DNA of 64,000 nt from Brevibacterium sp. CCUG 69071. Lineage in GTDB: Bacteria > Actinomycetota > Actinomycetes > Actinomycetales > Brevibacteriaceae. Location: assembly GCF_021023135.1 (NCBI RefSeq), contig NZ_PGFV01000005.1, positions 1-64,000 on the forward strand, read 5' to 3'. The notes beneath the pieces were generated by a model. That model saw only the letters and a list, made by a program, of their open reading frames with translations, made no database searches and was not told the origin of the DNA. Shown in pieces: positions 45,359 to 56,061 of this stretch (within the stretch, counting starts at the first letter, position 1; the number at the start of each line of letters is the position of its first letter). The position numbers and the translations under genes were made by a program.

Positions 45359-46615
45359 TCAGGCGCGCTGCTGCTGCTCCCGTGCGCGGTCAAGTGCCCG
45401 GCGGCGGGCGGCTTCGGAGGCCTCGGCGAGTCGCTGCGCATTCTCCGGGTCCCGGGTCAGATTCTCCCCCGTTTCGGGATCGAAGACCATCACCTTGGCG
45501 GGGTCGAACCACAGTTGGACCTCATCGCCCTCGGCCACGGCGGTCGAGGGATCGAGTGCGGCCACCACCTGGGTGCGGGTGCCTTCTCCGTCGAGATCCC
45601 GGTCCAGCTCCTCGAGTGCCTTCCTGATCTCGGGCGCGGCTTCGAACGGGAGGTAGGCGTAGACCTCGTTGCCCAGCCACTCAGTGACGTCGACCTCCGC
45701 GGTCAGCAGCGCACCGCTCGCACGCTTGGCTTCGTCGAGGGCCGCGGCATCGTGGAAGTCCTCCGGCCGGATTCCGGCCACGAGGTAGCGCGGGGCCTCG
45801 CGCAGCTTCGCCGATCGTGCCTCGGGCAGGGAGAACGTCCCGAACGGCGAATGCAGCGCGCCGTCGACGTTCTCCACCGGCAGGAAGTTCATCGGCGGAG
45901 AGCCGATGAAGCCGCCGACGAACAGGTTGACGGGCTCGTCGTAGAGCTCCTGCGGACTCGCGTACTGCTGGAGCACGCCCTTCTTCAGCACCGCCACCTT
46001 GTCACCGAGGGTCATCGCCTCGGTCTGGTCGTGGGTGACGTAGACGGTGGTGACGGCCAGGTTGCGCTGCATCCGCGAGATCTCCGTGCGCATCTGGATC
46101 CGGAGCTTGGCGTCGAGGTTCGACAGGGGTTCGTCGAACAGGAAGGCGTTGGCGTCGCGGACGATCGCCCTGCCCATGGCGACGCGCTGGCGCTGGCCCC
46201 CGGAGAGGTTCGCCGGCTTCCGATCGAGGTGATCGCCGAGCTCGAGCAGCGTGGCGGCACGGTTGACCCGCTCGTCGATCTCCGCCTTGCTGTACTGGCC
46301 TTTGGTCAGCATCAGCGGGAAGGCGATGTTCTCCGCCACACTCAGGTGCGGATAGAGCGCGTAGTTCTGGAACACCATGGCCAGATTGCGTTCACGCGGA
46401 GCGGCATCGTTGATGAGCTCTTTATCGATGCGGAGTTCGCCGTCGGTGATGTCCTCGAGTCCGACGATCATCCGCAGCAGCGTCGACTTCCCCGAACCGG
46501 AGGGGCCGACGAGGATGACGAACTCCCCCTCGGCGATGTCGAGGCTGACGTCGTTGATCGCGGGGTAGCCGTCGCCGTAGCGCTTGACGATGTTCTTCAG
46601 TTCGATCACGGACAT
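45359..46615 (-). CDS. ABC transporter ATPase, MalK/SugC/UgpC type
   Basis: 418 aa. The nucleotide domain has GPSGSGKSTLL (Walker A), ERNLAMVFQNYALYPHLSV (Q-loop), NLSGGQRQRVAMG (signature), FLFDEPLSNLDAKLR (Walker B) and VTHDQTEAM (switch His). A C-terminal regulatory part from about 240 contains GIRPEDFHD and ends in an Arg-rich helix. It should energise the carbohydrate importer coded just upstream and may, as in MsiK, serve other importers. It starts 76 bases after the second permease gene. Confidence 0.93.
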   Translation of the reverse strand: MSVIELKNIVKRYGDGYPAINDVSLDIAEGEFVILVGPSGSGKSTLLRMIVGLEDITDGELRIDKELINDAAPRERNLAMVFQNYALYPHLSVAENIAFPLMLTKGQYSKAEIDERVNRAATLLELGDHLDRKPANLSGGQRQRVAMGRAIVRDANAFLFDEPLSNLDAKLRIQMRTEISRMQRNLAVTTVYVTHDQTEAMTLGDKVAVLKKGVLQQYASPQELYDEPVNLFVGGFIGSPPMNFLPVENVDGALHSPFGTFSLPEARSAKLREAPRYLVAGIRPEDFHDAAALDEAKRASGALLTAEVDVTEWLGNEVYAYLPFEAAPEIRKALEELDRDLDGEGTRTQVVAALDPSTAVAEGDEVQLWFDPAKVMVFDPETGENLTRDPENAQRLAEASEAARRRALDRAREQQQRA

Positions 46616-46691
46616 GGCCGTTGACTCCGTTCGGATGGGTGCGGCGCGGACATGCTGCGGGTCTGCGGCGGGCTCGGTTGGCTGCGCATCG

Positions 46692-47528
46692 TCAGCCCTT
46701 GACCGCGCCGGAGGTGAGGCCGCTGACGATCTGGCGCTGGAAGAGCAGGACGATGATGATGATCGGGACGGTGACGACGATGGCGGCGGCGGAGATCGCT
46801 CCGGCTGGTTCCTCGAACTGGCTGGCCCCGGTGAAGAAGGACAGCGCCGCCGGCACCGGTCTGGCCGCCGAGGTCGAGGTCAGCGAGATGCCGTAGACGA
46901 AGTCGTTCCAGGCGATGAAGAAGGCGATGATCGCCGTCGTGAACACACCGGGCGCCGCCAGCGGGACGATGACCTTCCGGAAGGCTTGGAAGCTCGTCGC
47001 TCCGTCGACCTGCGCGGCCTGCTCGAGCTCCCACGGGATCTGCCGGAAGAAGGCCGCGAGCGTCCAGATCGAGATGGGCAGGGTCAGCGACAGATACGGG
47101 ATGATCAGGCCCACCCAGGTGTCGTAGAGACCGATGGCCGACCAGATGCGGAACAGCGGGGTGACCAGGGAGATGACCGGGAAGATGGAGACCGCCAGGG
47201 CCATCGTGAGGATGAACTTCTTGCCCGGGAAGTCGAGACGGGCCACCGCATAAGCCGTGAGCGTGGCCAGCACCACGGCGATGAGCGTGGCGATGAGGCA
47301 GATGCCGATCGAGTTGACCAGCGCCGGCAGGAACAGGTCCTTGGCCGCTCCGGTGAAGATGAGTTCGTAGTTCGACCAATCCACCGTCGTGGGCCAGAAC
47401 TTCCGGTTGGCGACATCCCCCGCGGACTTCAGGGACAGGGAGACGATCCACAGCACGGGGAAGAGCGCATAGACGGCGACGACGAGGCTGATGACGATCC
47501 ACCAGATCGTGTGTCTGCGACCGGACAT
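46692..47528 (-). CDS. ABC carbohydrate permease, MalG/SugB type
   Basis: 278 aa, six membrane segments. The EAA loop, which contacts the ATPase, is [20 protein letters not shown] followed by PLAAPG. It starts [15 protein letters not shown] with an immediate first membrane segment. ATG 47528 is used; a GTG at 47534 overlaps the previous stop (GTGA) and is possible. It is one of the two pore subunits of the alpha-glucoside importer. Confidence 0.9.
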   Translation of the reverse strand: MSGRRHTIWWIVISLVVAVYALFPVLWIVSLSLKSAGDVANRKFWPTTVDWSNYELIFTGAAKDLFLPALVNSIGICLIATLIAVVLATLTAYAVARLDFPGKKFILTMALAVSIFPVISLVTPLFRIWSAIGLYDTWVGLIIPYLSLTLPISIWTLAAFFRQIPWELEQAAQVDGATSFQAFRKVIVPLAAPGVFTTAIIAFFIAWNDFVYGISLTSTSAARPVPAALSFFTGASQFEEPAGAISAAAIVVTVPIIIIVLLFQRQIVSGLTSGAVKG

Positions 47529-47530
47529 CG

Positions 47531-48424
47531 TCACTCACCCCTCGCCTGGGCCAGATCGACCTTGAAGATCTTGATGAAGATGAGGCAGATGAGCGCGACG
47601 CTGAGGAAGAGCAGCACCGACAGCGCCGAGCCCATGCCCAGCTGCAGCTGCCCGATCGACTGGTTGTAGGTGAGGAAGGAGACCGTGGCAGTGTCCTGGG
47701 CTCCTGCTGTCATGACGAACACGGAGTCGAAGACCCGGAAGGCGTCGAGGGTGCGGAAGAGGAGGGCGACCATGATCGCGGCCTTCATATTGGGAATGAT
47801 CACCTTCGACATCCGCTGCCACCAGGTGGCGCCGTCGACGGTCGCCGCCTCGAGCATGTCACCGGGGATCTGGGCGAGCCCGGAGAGCAGGAGGAGGGAG
47901 ATGAATGGGGTGGTCTTCCAGATCTCCGCTGCGCAGATGACGAGGAAGGACGACCAGAAGTCGCCGAACCAGTCGAATCCCGGCATCGACAGCCAGGTGC
48001 CGACGAAGCCGGTGCCGAGGTCGAAGGCGTACTTCCAGGAGAACGCTGCGACGACGGTGATGATGCCGTAGGGGATGAGGATCGCCGTGCGCACCCAGGG
48101 ACGCACGGACTTCAGCGCATTGAGCATGACCAGCGCGAGGGCGAAGCCGAGGACGAGTTCGACGGCGACGGTGACGACTGTCAGCAGCAGGGTCACCCAG
48201 ATCGTCTGCCACCACAGCGGGTCGGTGAGGATGACGAGGTAGTTGTGTCCCCAGTTGACGAACCGATTGTCGGGGTCCGTGAGGCGGTAGTTGAAGAACG
48301 AGTAGTACACGGCCTGCAGGATCGGGTAGCCGGTGACGGCCAGCAGGATGATTACGGCCGGCGCCGAGAGCAGCCACCCGAGCTTCATCTCGCCCTTGGC
48401 GCGGTTCGACAGACGCGTGCTCAC
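47531..48424 (-). CDS. ABC carbohydrate permease, MalF/SugA type
   Basis: 297 aa, six membrane segments. [20 protein letters not shown] starts the first segment; the EAA loop is [20 protein letters not shown]. The GTG start overlaps the stop of the binding-protein gene (GTGA), so synthesis is coupled. It pairs with the following permease as a heterodimeric channel for an alpha-glucoside. Confidence 0.91.
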   Translation of the reverse strand: MSTRLSNRAKGEMKLGWLLSAPAVIILLAVTGYPILQAVYYSFFNYRLTDPDNRFVNWGHNYLVILTDPLWWQTIWVTLLLTVVTVAVELVLGFALALVMLNALKSVRPWVRTAILIPYGIITVVAAFSWKYAFDLGTGFVGTWLSMPGFDWFGDFWSSFLVICAAEIWKTTPFISLLLLSGLAQIPGDMLEAATVDGATWWQRMSKVIIPNMKAAIMVALLFRTLDAFRVFDSVFVMTAGAQDTATVSFLTYNQSIGQLQLGMGSALSVLLFLSVALICLIFIKIFKVDLAQARGE

Positions 48425-49731
48425 AGCAGCCTCTCCCCTCGCAGGATCTCGAGGATGAACCGCTGGGAGCTCGCGGGCGTCCTCTCCGGGTCGACGCTGC
48501 CCGGCGGGTGCCAGGACTTCTGGATTCCGCCGGTCACCTCGTTGTAGTAGGGGGTCAGCGGACGTGCCGCCGAGCGTTTGAGGGATTCGGCGATGACCTC
48601 GGCGGCGGGGAATTCCTTCTGCACCTCGGGATCGTCGAAGGCTGCCAGGTTCGAGGGCGCATTTCCGTCGGAGAGGAAATAGGCGCTCTGTCGTTCCGGT
48701 TGGCGGATGCAGTCGACGGCCCGGTAGGCGAGATCCTGATGTTCGGAGAAGGCCCCGACGCCGAGGTTGATCCCACCCAGGGGCGGACTCGATTCCTCGG
48801 CCTCGTCGACCCGGGGGTAGAACGTCCAGCCGATGTCCTCGAGGAGGCTCTCCTCGAGGACTCCGTCATCGACCGAGGCCTTCGTCGCGGCGTAGATGAA
48901 CGGCCAATTCACCATGAACCCGCCGTCGTCGCTCTGGAATTCGAGCATCGCGGCGTTCTCGTCGAGATTGCTCAGCTGGGGTCCGCCGACTCCGGTCTCG
49001 CCGATCTTCGCCATGATCGCGGCGGCCTTCTCCCCGGCTTCGGTGTCGATGCCCAGCTCCACCTCGGCGGCACCGTCGGAGTCGGGGTTCGTCACGATCG
49101 ACCCGCCGGCGGACTCAATCATGGCGTTGAGCCACACGGTCAGGGACTCGGCTCTGATCCCCTGCACCCCGACGCGCTTGTCCTCCTGGGCCGCCGCGTC
49201 GATGATCTGATCCCAGGTGACCGGTTTCGACATGTCGAGGCCGGCGGCCTTCGCCACGGATTTGCGGTACCACAGCAGCTGCGTATTGGCCCAGAACGGG
49301 GTGGCGACGAGTTCGTCCTGACGGGTCGAGGACTCCACCGAGGAGGGGATCACACCGTCGGTGAACTCCGCGATGTAGTCTTCGGGGACCGGCGCCAGAT
49401 ATTCGGCATTGGCCATCTCGGCGACGTAGACCGGGTCGAGACTCATGATGTCGATCGAGGAATCCTCCGAAGCCAGGCGTCTGACCAGCTGCTCGCGCTG
49501 GCCCGGTGCGTCGTTGGGCAGCAGGCTCGTCGAGATCCGATAGGCGCCGTCGGCCTCCGCAGTGCAGTCTGCGGCGATGCTCGCCTGTCCCCCGTTGTCC
49601 GGGTTGATGTACCAGGTCAGCGTCGGTGTGGCGGCGTCCGCCGCGCAGCCGCTGGCGCCCACGAGTCCGAACAGGACGGCTGCGGCCATGACGGTGCGCC
49701 ATCTTCCCCGGGTTCTTGCCGTGTGCTTCAT
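48421..49731 (-). CDS. Sugar-binding lipoprotein of ABC importer, LpqY-like
   Basis: 436 aa. The N-terminus MKHTARTRGRWRTVMAAAV, hydrophobic core and lipobox GASGC predict a lipoprotein anchored at Cys29. The body is a type I extracellular solute-binding fold; TWYINPDNGGQ, QREQLVRRLASEDSSIDIMS and LDPVYVAEMANAEYLAP resemble the trehalose-binding LpqY of mycobacteria. With the order binding protein, two permeases, ATPase and an adjacent alpha-glucosidase, a trehalose or other alpha-glucoside ligand is likely; exact sugar unknown. Confidence 0.88.
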   Translation of the reverse strand: MKHTARTRGRWRTVMAAAVLFGLVGASGCAADAATPTLTWYINPDNGGQASIAADCTAEADGAYRISTSLLPNDAPGQREQLVRRLASEDSSIDIMSLDPVYVAEMANAEYLAPVPEDYIAEFTDGVIPSSVESSTRQDELVATPFWANTQLLWYRKSVAKAAGLDMSKPVTWDQIIDAAAQEDKRVGVQGIRAESLTVWLNAMIESAGGSIVTNPDSDGAAEVELGIDTEAGEKAAAIMAKIGETGVGGPQLSNLDENAAMLEFQSDDGGFMVNWPFIYAATKASVDDGVLEESLLEDIGWTFYPRVDEAEESSPPLGGINLGVGAFSEHQDLAYRAVDCIRQPERQSAYFLSDGNAPSNLAAFDDPEVQKEFPAAEVIAESLKRSAARPLTPYYNEVTGGIQKSWHPPGSVDPERTPASSQRFILEILRGERLL

Positions 49732-49810
49732 TCCACTGTCCGCCGGTCTTCTCTGACTTCGGGTTTCACTCGCTTGTGACTCAGGTTACCCCGGATTGCA
49801 CAGAAAATTC

Positions 49811-51574
49811 TCAGTCGAGCGCCCACCAGATTGCGGCGGCTGCTGCGAGCACCGGATCCTGCAGGCTCCCGGGCCGGCTGGAGGTGAGGATCCGCCCGTC
49901 CGGCAGCTCCGCGATCGTGCGCGCCCCGTCGCCGAGGTTGGCGATGACGAGCGTCTTCGCCTCACCGGCCGTCACGGCGAAGGCCAGCAGACCGTGGTCG
50001 GGGTCGTTGAGATCGTGCCAGGCGAAGCTTCCGCGACCGAGTCCGCGTCTCCGGCGGATCTGCAGCAGGCGACGGTAGAGATGGAGCATCGAGTTCGATT
50101 CGGCCTCCTGCCGATCGACGGCGAACTCGCCGAAGCCCTCCGGTTGGGGCAGCCATGTCGGTGTCGCCGGGGAGGTACCGAAGCCCAGGTGCGGTTCCCC
50201 GGCCGACCAGGGCAGAGGAATACGAGCCCCGTCACGGCCGAGCTCGGTGCCCTGACTGCGGACGAACACCGGGTCCTGCCTCTGCTCGGGTTGCAGCTCG
50301 GTGTGTTCGGGCAGGCCGAGCTCGTCTCCCTGAAAGACGTACGCCGAGCCGGGAAGACCGAATTCGATGAGCGCGAGTGCCGCGGCGCGCTGTCGTCCGA
50401 GCTCCCGGTCGGGCTGCGGATCGTCCGGACCGATCCCCCGCTGGTGGGCAGGCGCCGATTCGAGGCCGAAGCGGCTGGCGTGTCGGACGGTGTCGTGGTT
50501 CGAGAGCACCCAGGTGGGCGCGCTCCCGACCTTCTCTGCCGCAGCATAGGTCTCGTCGATCGTGGTGTGGAGTCCGGGAGCTCTGTACCCGGCCATGAGG
50601 AAGGTGAAGTTGAAGGCCTGGTCCATCTCCCCCGGGCGAACGTAGCGGAAGAGTCGTTCGAGCGGTTCGACCCAGGCCTCGGCCACGAGGATCCGCTGCC
50701 CGGGATAGTCGTCGAGAACCTGCCGCCAGGACCGGTAGATCTCGTGCACGCCCTCCTGGTCGAAGAACGGCGAGTCATCGGACTGCGCCGGAGATGCGGA
50801 CTGCGCCGTCGCAGCGGACTGACCCGACGATGCGGACTGTGCCGACGATGCGGCTTCAGGGCCCGCCTCGGCGAGGGTCTGATCGGGCAGCCCTGCTGCC
50901 TTGACGAGACCGTGGGCGACGTCGACGCGAAAGCCGTCGACGCCGCGGTCGAGCCAGAAGCGGAGGACTTCCTCGAACTCGGCGTGCACGGCGGGATCGG
51001 TCCAGTTGAGGTCCGGTTGGCTGGGGTCGAAGAGGTGCAGGTACCACTGACCGTCCTCGTCGGTGCGTGTCCATGCGGGTCCGCCGAAGACCGAACGCCA
51101 GTTGTTCGGCGGCAGTTCTCCGTCGGCACCGCGACCGGGACGGAAGTGGTAGCGGCTCCGGGCCGCGGACTCCCCCGCACCCGCTGCCAGCGCTTCCCGG
51201 AACCAACGGTGTCGTGAGGAGGTGTGGTTGGGCACGAGGTCGACGATGACCTTCTGCCCGAGTGCGTGGGCCCGACCGAGCAGTTCGTCGAAGTCGGCCA
51301 GGCTGCCGTAGAGAGGATCGACGTCGCAGTAGTCGCTGACATCGTAGCCGGCGTCGTTCTGCGGTGAAGGGTAGAACGGTGAGAGCCAGAGGGCGTCGAC
51401 GCCGAGTCGCTCGAGATGGTCGAGGTGGGCGATCACGCCGCGCAGATCGCCGCTGCCATCCCCGTTGCCGTCGGCGAAGGATCGCGGGTAGATCTGATAG
51501 ATCACTGCGTCCCGCGCCCAATCCTGTGCGGGACTCCGTTCTCCTGTGCCCATCGAAGACTCACCTGTGCTCAT
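49811..51574 (-). CDS. GH13 alpha-glucosidase (oligo-1,6-glucosidase/maltase type)
   Basis: 587 aa. It hydrolyses alpha-glucosides in the cytoplasm, no signal peptide. GH13 regions: DLVPNHTS (I), GVDGFRVDVAHG (II, nucleophile Asp218), ILVAEAW (III, acid/base Glu299) and VLSNHD (IV, Asp361). At 236-268 there is a Ser/Ala/Gln-rich insert (SSAQSASSGQSAATAQSASP) unlike the conserved surroundings. ATG 51574 is used; a second ATG seven codons later is possible. It lies upstream of the importer genes on the same strand, 79 bases away, so it should act on the imported sugar. Confidence 0.9.
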   Translation of the reverse strand: MSTGESSMGTGERSPAQDWARDAVIYQIYPRSFADGNGDGSGDLRGVIAHLDHLERLGVDALWLSPFYPSPQNDAGYDVSDYCDVDPLYGSLADFDELLGRAHALGQKVIVDLVPNHTSSRHRWFREALAAGAGESAARSRYHFRPGRGADGELPPNNWRSVFGGPAWTRTDEDGQWYLHLFDPSQPDLNWTDPAVHAEFEEVLRFWLDRGVDGFRVDVAHGLVKAAGLPDQTLAEAGPEAASSAQSASSGQSAATAQSASPAQSDDSPFFDQEGVHEIYRSWRQVLDDYPGQRILVAEAWVEPLERLFRYVRPGEMDQAFNFTFLMAGYRAPGLHTTIDETYAAAEKVGSAPTWVLSNHDTVRHASRFGLESAPAHQRGIGPDDPQPDRELGRQRAAALALIEFGLPGSAYVFQGDELGLPEHTELQPEQRQDPVFVRSQGTELGRDGARIPLPWSAGEPHLGFGTSPATPTWLPQPEGFGEFAVDRQEAESNSMLHLYRRLLQIRRRRGLGRGSFAWHDLNDPDHGLLAFAVTAGEAKTLVIANLGDGARTIAELPDGRILTSSRPGSLQDPVLAAAAAIWWALD

Positions 51575-51645
51575 GGACCGTCGTTCTCCTTCTCACCGCC
51601 GGGACGTCGAGCAGCGTGTGCTCCGGAGTTTCAGGATACAGATGC

Positions 51646-51682
51646 GGCAAGGGCCGCAATCGAATCGATTGCGGCCCTTGCC
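51646..51682. terminator. Terminator after tuf
   Basis: GGCAAGGGCCGCAATCGA (51646-51663) and 51665-51682 are perfect complements, 18 bp around a single central base. It lies 20 bases past the tuf stop and ends the str operon. The alpha-glucosidase promoter should lie just beyond it. Confidence 0.88.
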
Positions 51683-51702
51683 GGTGGAACTGGTGAGTCA
51701 GA

Positions 51703-52896
51703 TCAGGCGACGATCTTGGTGACTCGACCGGCGCCGACGGTGCGTCCACCCTCGCGGATAGCGAAGCGGAGGCCGTCCTCCATGGCGATCGGCTGGATCA
51801 GCTCGACCGACATGTCGGTGTTGTCGCCGGGCATGACCATCTCGGTGCCTTCGGGCAGCGTGATGACGCCGGTGACGTCCGTGGTCCGGAAGTAGAACTG
51901 CGGACGGTAGTTCGAGTAGAACGGGTTGTGGCGTCCACCCTCGTCCTTGCTCAGGATGTAGACCTGGCCTTCGAACTTCGTGTGCGGGGTGATCGAACCC
52001 GGCTTCACGATGACCTGGCCGCGCTCGACGTCTTCGCGCTTGGTGCCGCGAAGCAGCAGTCCCACGTTCTCACCTGCACGTGCGTCAGGCAGAGTCTTGC
52101 GGAACATCTCGATGGCGGTGACGGTCGTCTTCGACGACTTCTCCTTGATGCCGACGATCTCGATCTCATCGTTCGGCAGGAGGACGCCGCGCTCGACACG
52201 ACCGGTGACGACGGTTCCACGACCGGTGATCGTGAAGACGTCCTCGACGGGCATGAGGAACGGCTTGTCGACGTCGCGCTCCGGCTCGGGAACGTTGTCG
52301 TCGACCTGCTGCATGAGGTCTTCGACGCTCTTGACCCACTTCTCGTCGCCTTCCAGCGCCTTGAGAGCGGACACCTGGACGACAGGAGCGTTGTCTCCGT
52401 CGAAGTCCTGGCTCGAGAGCAGGTCGCGAACCTCGAACTCGACGAGCTCGAGGAGCTCCTCGTCATCGACCATGTCGGACTTGTTCAGTGCGACGACGAT
52501 GTAGGGAACGCCGACCTGGCGAGCCAGCAGAACGTGCTCGCGGGTCTGCGGCATCGGACCGTCGGTGGCGGCGACCACGAGGATCGCGCCGTCCATCTGA
52601 GCAGCACCGGTGATCATGTTCTTGATGTAGTCGGCGTGACCAGGGGCATCGACGTGAGCGTAGTGACGCTTCTCGGTCTGGTACTCAACGTGCGAGACGT
52701 TGATGGTGATGCCGCGCTCCTTCTCCTCAGGTGCGTTGTCCACCTGATCGAAGGCGCGAGCTTCGTTGAGATCTGGGTACTTGTCCGCGAGCACCTTGGT
52801 GATCGCTGCGGTCAAGGTGGTCTTTCCGTGGTCAACGTGGCCGATGGTGCCGATGTTGACGTGCGGCTTAGTCCTATCGAAACTAGCCTTTGCCAC
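51703..52896 (-). CDS. tuf: Translation elongation factor Tu
   Basis: 397 aa GTPase delivering aminoacyl-tRNA. G1 [15 protein letters not shown], switch block [17 protein letters not shown]3 [19 protein letters not shown]4 ALNKSDMVD and G5 SALKA are all present, as are domains 2 and 3 ([33 protein letters not shown]). The start is GTG with GAGGAGG upstream. Last gene of rpsL-rpsG-fusA-tuf. The 115-base fusA-tuf spacer carries a perfect hairpin. Confidence 0.99.
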   Translation of the reverse strand: MAKASFDRTKPHVNIGTIGHVDHGKTTLTAAITKVLADKYPDLNEARAFDQVDNAPEEKERGITINVSHVEYQTEKRHYAHVDAPGHADYIKNMITGAAQMDGAILVVAATDGPMPQTREHVLLARQVGVPYIVVALNKSDMVDDEELLELVEFEVRDLLSSQDFDGDNAPVVQVSALKALEGDEKWVKSVEDLMQQVDDNVPEPERDVDKPFLMPVEDVFTITGRGTVVTGRVERGVLLPNDEIEIVGIKEKSSKTTVTAIEMFRKTLPDARAGENVGLLLRGTKREDVERGQVIVKPGSITPHTKFEGQVYILSKDEGGRHNPFYSNYRPQFYFRTTDVTGVITLPEGTEMVMPGDNTDMSVELIQPIAMEDGLRFAIREGGRTVGAGRVTKIVA

Positions 52897-52922
52897 TGGG
52901 TTCCTCCTCGTGGTTGTCAGAA

Positions 52923-52943
52923 GATATGCGGTTCATATCTTAG
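52923..52943 (-). other. Hairpin in the fusA-tuf spacer
   Basis: AAGATATG (52923-52930) and CATATCTT (52936-52943) pair perfectly around CGGTT. It is AT-rich compared with its surroundings and lies 27 bases before the tuf start. It may be an RNase cleavage or stability element that lets tuf mRNA accumulate separately. Confidence 0.55.
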
Positions 52944-53011
52944 ACCTTTGTTGGTTATCTTTCATGCCGATGACCATGTTCTTGGTCACCGGTTCGACCG
53001 GGGACCGGAGA

Positions 53012-55117
53012 TTACTCTCCGCCACGCATCTTCTGGACGATCTCCTCGGCAACAGCCTTGGGGACCTCCGCATAGCTGGAGAAGGTCATCGAGTACACCG
53101 CACGACCCTGGGTCTTCGACCGCAGATCCCCGATGTAACCGAACATCTCCGACAGCGGGACCATAGCCTTGACGACCTTCACACCGGAAGCATCGTCCAT
53201 GGACTGAATCTGGCCACGCCGGGAATTCAGGTCGCCGATGACGTCACCCATGTATTCCTCAGGGGTGCGCACCTCGACGTCCATGACTGGTTCAAGCAGA
53301 ACCGGGTTCGCCCGCTGGACAGCCTCTTTGAAGACCATCGAACCGGCGATCTTGAATGCCATCTCCGAGGAGTCGACATCGTGGTAGGCGCCGTCGACCA
53401 GGGTGGCCTTGACGCCGACCATCGGGTAACCGGCGAGGACACCGAGCTGCATGGCGTCCTGGATGCCGGCATCGACGCTCGGAATGTACTCGCGCGGAAC
53501 GCGTCCGCCCGTGATGGCATTCTCGAACTCGTAAATCGTATCGCCTTCGACCTCAAGGGGTTCGAAGGTGACCTGGACCTTCGCGAACTGTCCCGATCCA
53601 CCCGTCTGCTTCTTGTGGGTGTAGTCGTACTTCTCGACAGTGCGGCGAATGGTCTCACGGTAGGCGACCTGCGGCTTGCCGACGTTGGCCTCGACCTTGA
53701 ACTCGCGACGCATGCGGTCGACGAGGATGTCGAGGTGAAGCTCGCCCATTCCGCGGATCACGGTCTGGCCGGTCTCGGGATCGAGTTCGACCTGGTAGGT
53801 CGGGTCCTCTTTGACGAACTTCTGGATGGCTGCCGACAGCTTCTCCTGGTCGCTCTTCGTCTTCGGCTCGATGGCCACGGAGATCACAGGCTCCGGGAAG
53901 GTCATCGACTCGAGGGCGATCGGGTTCGCAGGGTCGCTGAGCGTATCGCCGGTCGTCGTGTCCTTGAGACCGATGAAGGCGTATATGTGGCCGGCGAAGG
54001 CCTCTTCGACAGGGTTCTCCTTGTTGGAGTGCATCTGGAAGAGCTTGCCGACGCGTTCCTTCTTGCCCGAGGTGGTGTTGAGCACCGGCTCGCCGGACTT
54101 GACGTGACCGGAGTACACGCGCACATAGGTCAGCGCACCGAAGAACGGGTGCGTGGCGACCTTGAAGGCCAGGGCCGAGAACGGCTCGTCCTTGGACGGC
54201 TTGCGGGTGAGCTCCTCTTCCTCGTTGCTCGGGTTGTGTCCGATCATCGGAGGCACGTCGAGCGGCGAGGGGAGGTAGTCGATGACCGCGTTGAGCATGG
54301 GCTGGACGCCCTTGTTCTTGTACGCGGAACCGCACATCACCGGGAAGGCGGAGGAGTTGACGACGAGCGCACGGATGCCCGACTTGATCTCGTCGATCGT
54401 GAACTCTTCACCCTCGAGGTACTTCTCCATGAGCTCTTCAGTGCTCTCGGCGACATCCTCGACCAGCTGAGCCCGGTACTCCTCGGCCTTGGCCTGGAGG
54501 TCCGCCGGGATCTCGATCTCGGTCATGTCCTGACCCTTCTTGGACTCATCAGGCCACACGTAGGCCTTCATCTCAAGCAGGTCGACGACACCTTCGAAGT
54601 CGTTCTCGGCACCGATGGGCAGCTGGATGACCAACGGCTTCGCACCGAGGCGGTCCTTGATGGTCTGCACGGTGAAGTAGAAGTCCGCACCGAGCTTGTC
54701 CATCTTGTTGACGAAGCACACACGCGGCACGTCGTACTTATCGGCCTGGCGCCACACGGTCTCGGACTGCGGTTCAACGCCTTCCTTACCGTCGAAGACA
54801 GCAACTGCACCGTCGAGGACGCGCAGCGAGCGCTCCACCTCGACCGTGAAGTCGACGTGACCCGGGGTGTCGATGATGTTGATCTGGTTGTCGTGCCAGT
54901 AGCAGGTGGTGGCGGCAGAGGTGATCGTGATGCCACGCTCCTGCTCCTGCTCCATCCAGTCCATCGTCGAGGCGCCGTCGTGGGTCTCGCCGATCTTGTA
55001 GTTCACACCGGTGTAGTAGAGGATGCGTTCGGTCGTAGTTGTCTTACCGGCATCGATGTGCGCCATGATGCCGATATTGCGGACCTTGTTCAGGTCGGTG
55101 AGCACGTCAAGTGCCAC
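53012..55117 (-). CDS. fusA: Translation elongation factor G
   Basis: 701 aa GTPase that drives translocation. G1 [34 protein letters not shown] (switch I), [20 protein letters not shown] (G3) and [13 protein letters not shown] (G4) are typical of EF-G1. Domain IV has [20 protein letters not shown] and [14 protein letters not shown]. The start codon is GTG; AGAGAGA precedes it. It lies 99 bases after rpsG, with a 7-bp hairpin in the spacer. Confidence 0.99.
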   Translation of the reverse strand: MALDVLTDLNKVRNIGIMAHIDAGKTTTTERILYYTGVNYKIGETHDGASTMDWMEQEQERGITITSAATTCYWHDNQINIIDTPGHVDFTVEVERSLRVLDGAVAVFDGKEGVEPQSETVWRQADKYDVPRVCFVNKMDKLGADFYFTVQTIKDRLGAKPLVIQLPIGAENDFEGVVDLLEMKAYVWPDESKKGQDMTEIEIPADLQAKAEEYRAQLVEDVAESTEELMEKYLEGEEFTIDEIKSGIRALVVNSSAFPVMCGSAYKNKGVQPMLNAVIDYLPSPLDVPPMIGHNPSNEEEELTRKPSKDEPFSALAFKVATHPFFGALTYVRVYSGHVKSGEPVLNTTSGKKERVGKLFQMHSNKENPVEEAFAGHIYAFIGLKDTTTGDTLSDPANPIALESMTFPEPVISVAIEPKTKSDQEKLSAAIQKFVKEDPTYQVELDPETGQTVIRGMGELHLDILVDRMRREFKVEANVGKPQVAYRETIRRTVEKYDYTHKKQTGGSGQFAKVQVTFEPLEVEGDTIYEFENAITGGRVPREYIPSVDAGIQDAMQLGVLAGYPMVGVKATLVDGAYHDVDSSEMAFKIAGSMVFKEAVQRANPVLLEPVMDVEVRTPEEYMGDVIGDLNSRRGQIQSMDDASGVKVVKAMVPLSEMFGYIGDLRSKTQGRAVYSMTFSSYAEVPKAVAEEIVQKMRGGE

Positions 55118-55172
55118 GGTGTCTCTCTCTCAATCGATGATTTGTTCGACTCCCCCGGCAGCCCGGCCGGCA

Positions 55173-55190
55173 GATCTCGCGGACGAGATC
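55173..55190 (-). other. Hairpin in the rpsG-fusA spacer
   Basis: GATCTCG (55173-55179) pairs perfectly with CGAGATC (55184-55190) around CGGA, flanked by GGC/GCC that can extend it. The spacer is 99 bases. In E. coli the S12-S7 junction is the S7 target; here the hairpin is one gene further down, so its role is open. Confidence 0.5.
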
Positions 55191-55216
55191 CGCCGAACGG
55201 GTAGCGGAGCAGACGA

Positions 55217-55687
55217 TTACCAGCGGTAGTGAGCGAAGGCCTTGTTGGACTCCGCCATCTTGTGAGTGTCCTCGCGACGCTTGACAGCGGCACCGAGGCC
55301 GTTGCTCGCATCGAGGATCTCGTTCATCAGTCGCTCGGTCATTGTCTTCTCACGACGCTGGCGGGCGTATCCCACCAACCAGCGCAGTGCCAATGTGGTC
55401 GAACGCGTCGGACGAACATCGACCGGCACCTGGTAGGTCGCACCGCCGACACGGCGGGAGCGGACCTCGAGGGACGGACGGATGTTGTCGAGAGCCTTCT
55501 TGAGGTTGACAACTGGGTCGTTGCCGTTCTTCTCGCGGGTGCCTTCGAGGGCACCGTAGACGATCCGCTCTGCGGTCGAGCGCTTTCCGTCAAGCAGGAT
55601 CTTGTTGATCAGCTGGGTGACGAGCGGCGAGCTGAAGACCGGGTCAACGACGATCGGTCGCTTGGGTGCAGGACCTTTACGTGGCAT
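55217..55687 (-). CDS. rpsG: 30S ribosomal protein S7
   Basis: 156 aa. S7 organises the 30S head and the mRNA exit with S11. [40 protein letters not shown] and the end [14 protein letters not shown] are canonical. Its ATG overlaps the rpsL stop by one base (TAATG). Confidence 0.98.
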   Translation of the reverse strand: MPRKGPAPKRPIVVDPVFSSPLVTQLINKILLDGKRSTAERIVYGALEGTREKNGNDPVVNLKKALDNIRPSLEVRSRRVGGATYQVPVDVRPTRSTTLALRWLVGYARQRREKTMTERLMNEILDASNGLGAAVKRREDTHKMAESNKAFAHYRW

Positions 55688-56061
55688 TACTTCTTCTCCC
55701 TCTTCGCACCGTACTTGCTGCGGGCCTGCTGACGTCCCTTGACGCCCTGGGTGTCGAGCGAACCGCGCACAATGCGGTAGCGGACACCCGGCAGGTCCTT
55801 GACACGACCACCGCGCACGAGCACGATCGAGTGCTCCTGCAGGTTGTGTCCTTCACCTGGGATGTAGGCGGTCACCTCGATCTGGCTCGAAAGCTTGACA
55901 CGAGCGACCTTGCGAAGAGCCGAGTTCGGCTTCTTGGGGGTAGTGGTGTACACACGGGTGCACACTCCACGACGCTGCGGGCTGCCCTTCAGGGCAGGAG
56001 CGTCGGATCCTGCTGGGTTGACATGTCGTCCCTTGCGGACGAGCTGCTGGATTGTCGGCAC
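55687..56061 (-). CDS. rpsL: 30S ribosomal protein S12
   Basis: 124 aa. S12 monitors decoding at the A site. [50 protein letters not shown] and [20 protein letters not shown] are standard. The streptomycin-site lysines (PKKPNS, and the [12 protein letters not shown] loop) are the wild-type residues, so nothing suggests resistance. It is the first gene of the str operon with a leader of about 285 nt. Confidence 0.98.
   Translation of the reverse strand: MPTIQQLVRKGRHVNPAGSDAPALKGSPQRRGVCTRVYTTTPKKPNSALRKVARVKLSSQIEVTAYIPGEGHNLQEHSIVLVRGGRVKDLPGVRYRIVRGSLDTQGVKGRQQARSKYGAKREKK

Noticed and set aside
52766..55204. 812-codon open frame antisense to fusA/tuf
   Set aside because: It lies over two highly conserved genes and arises from codon bias; no motif or start signal.
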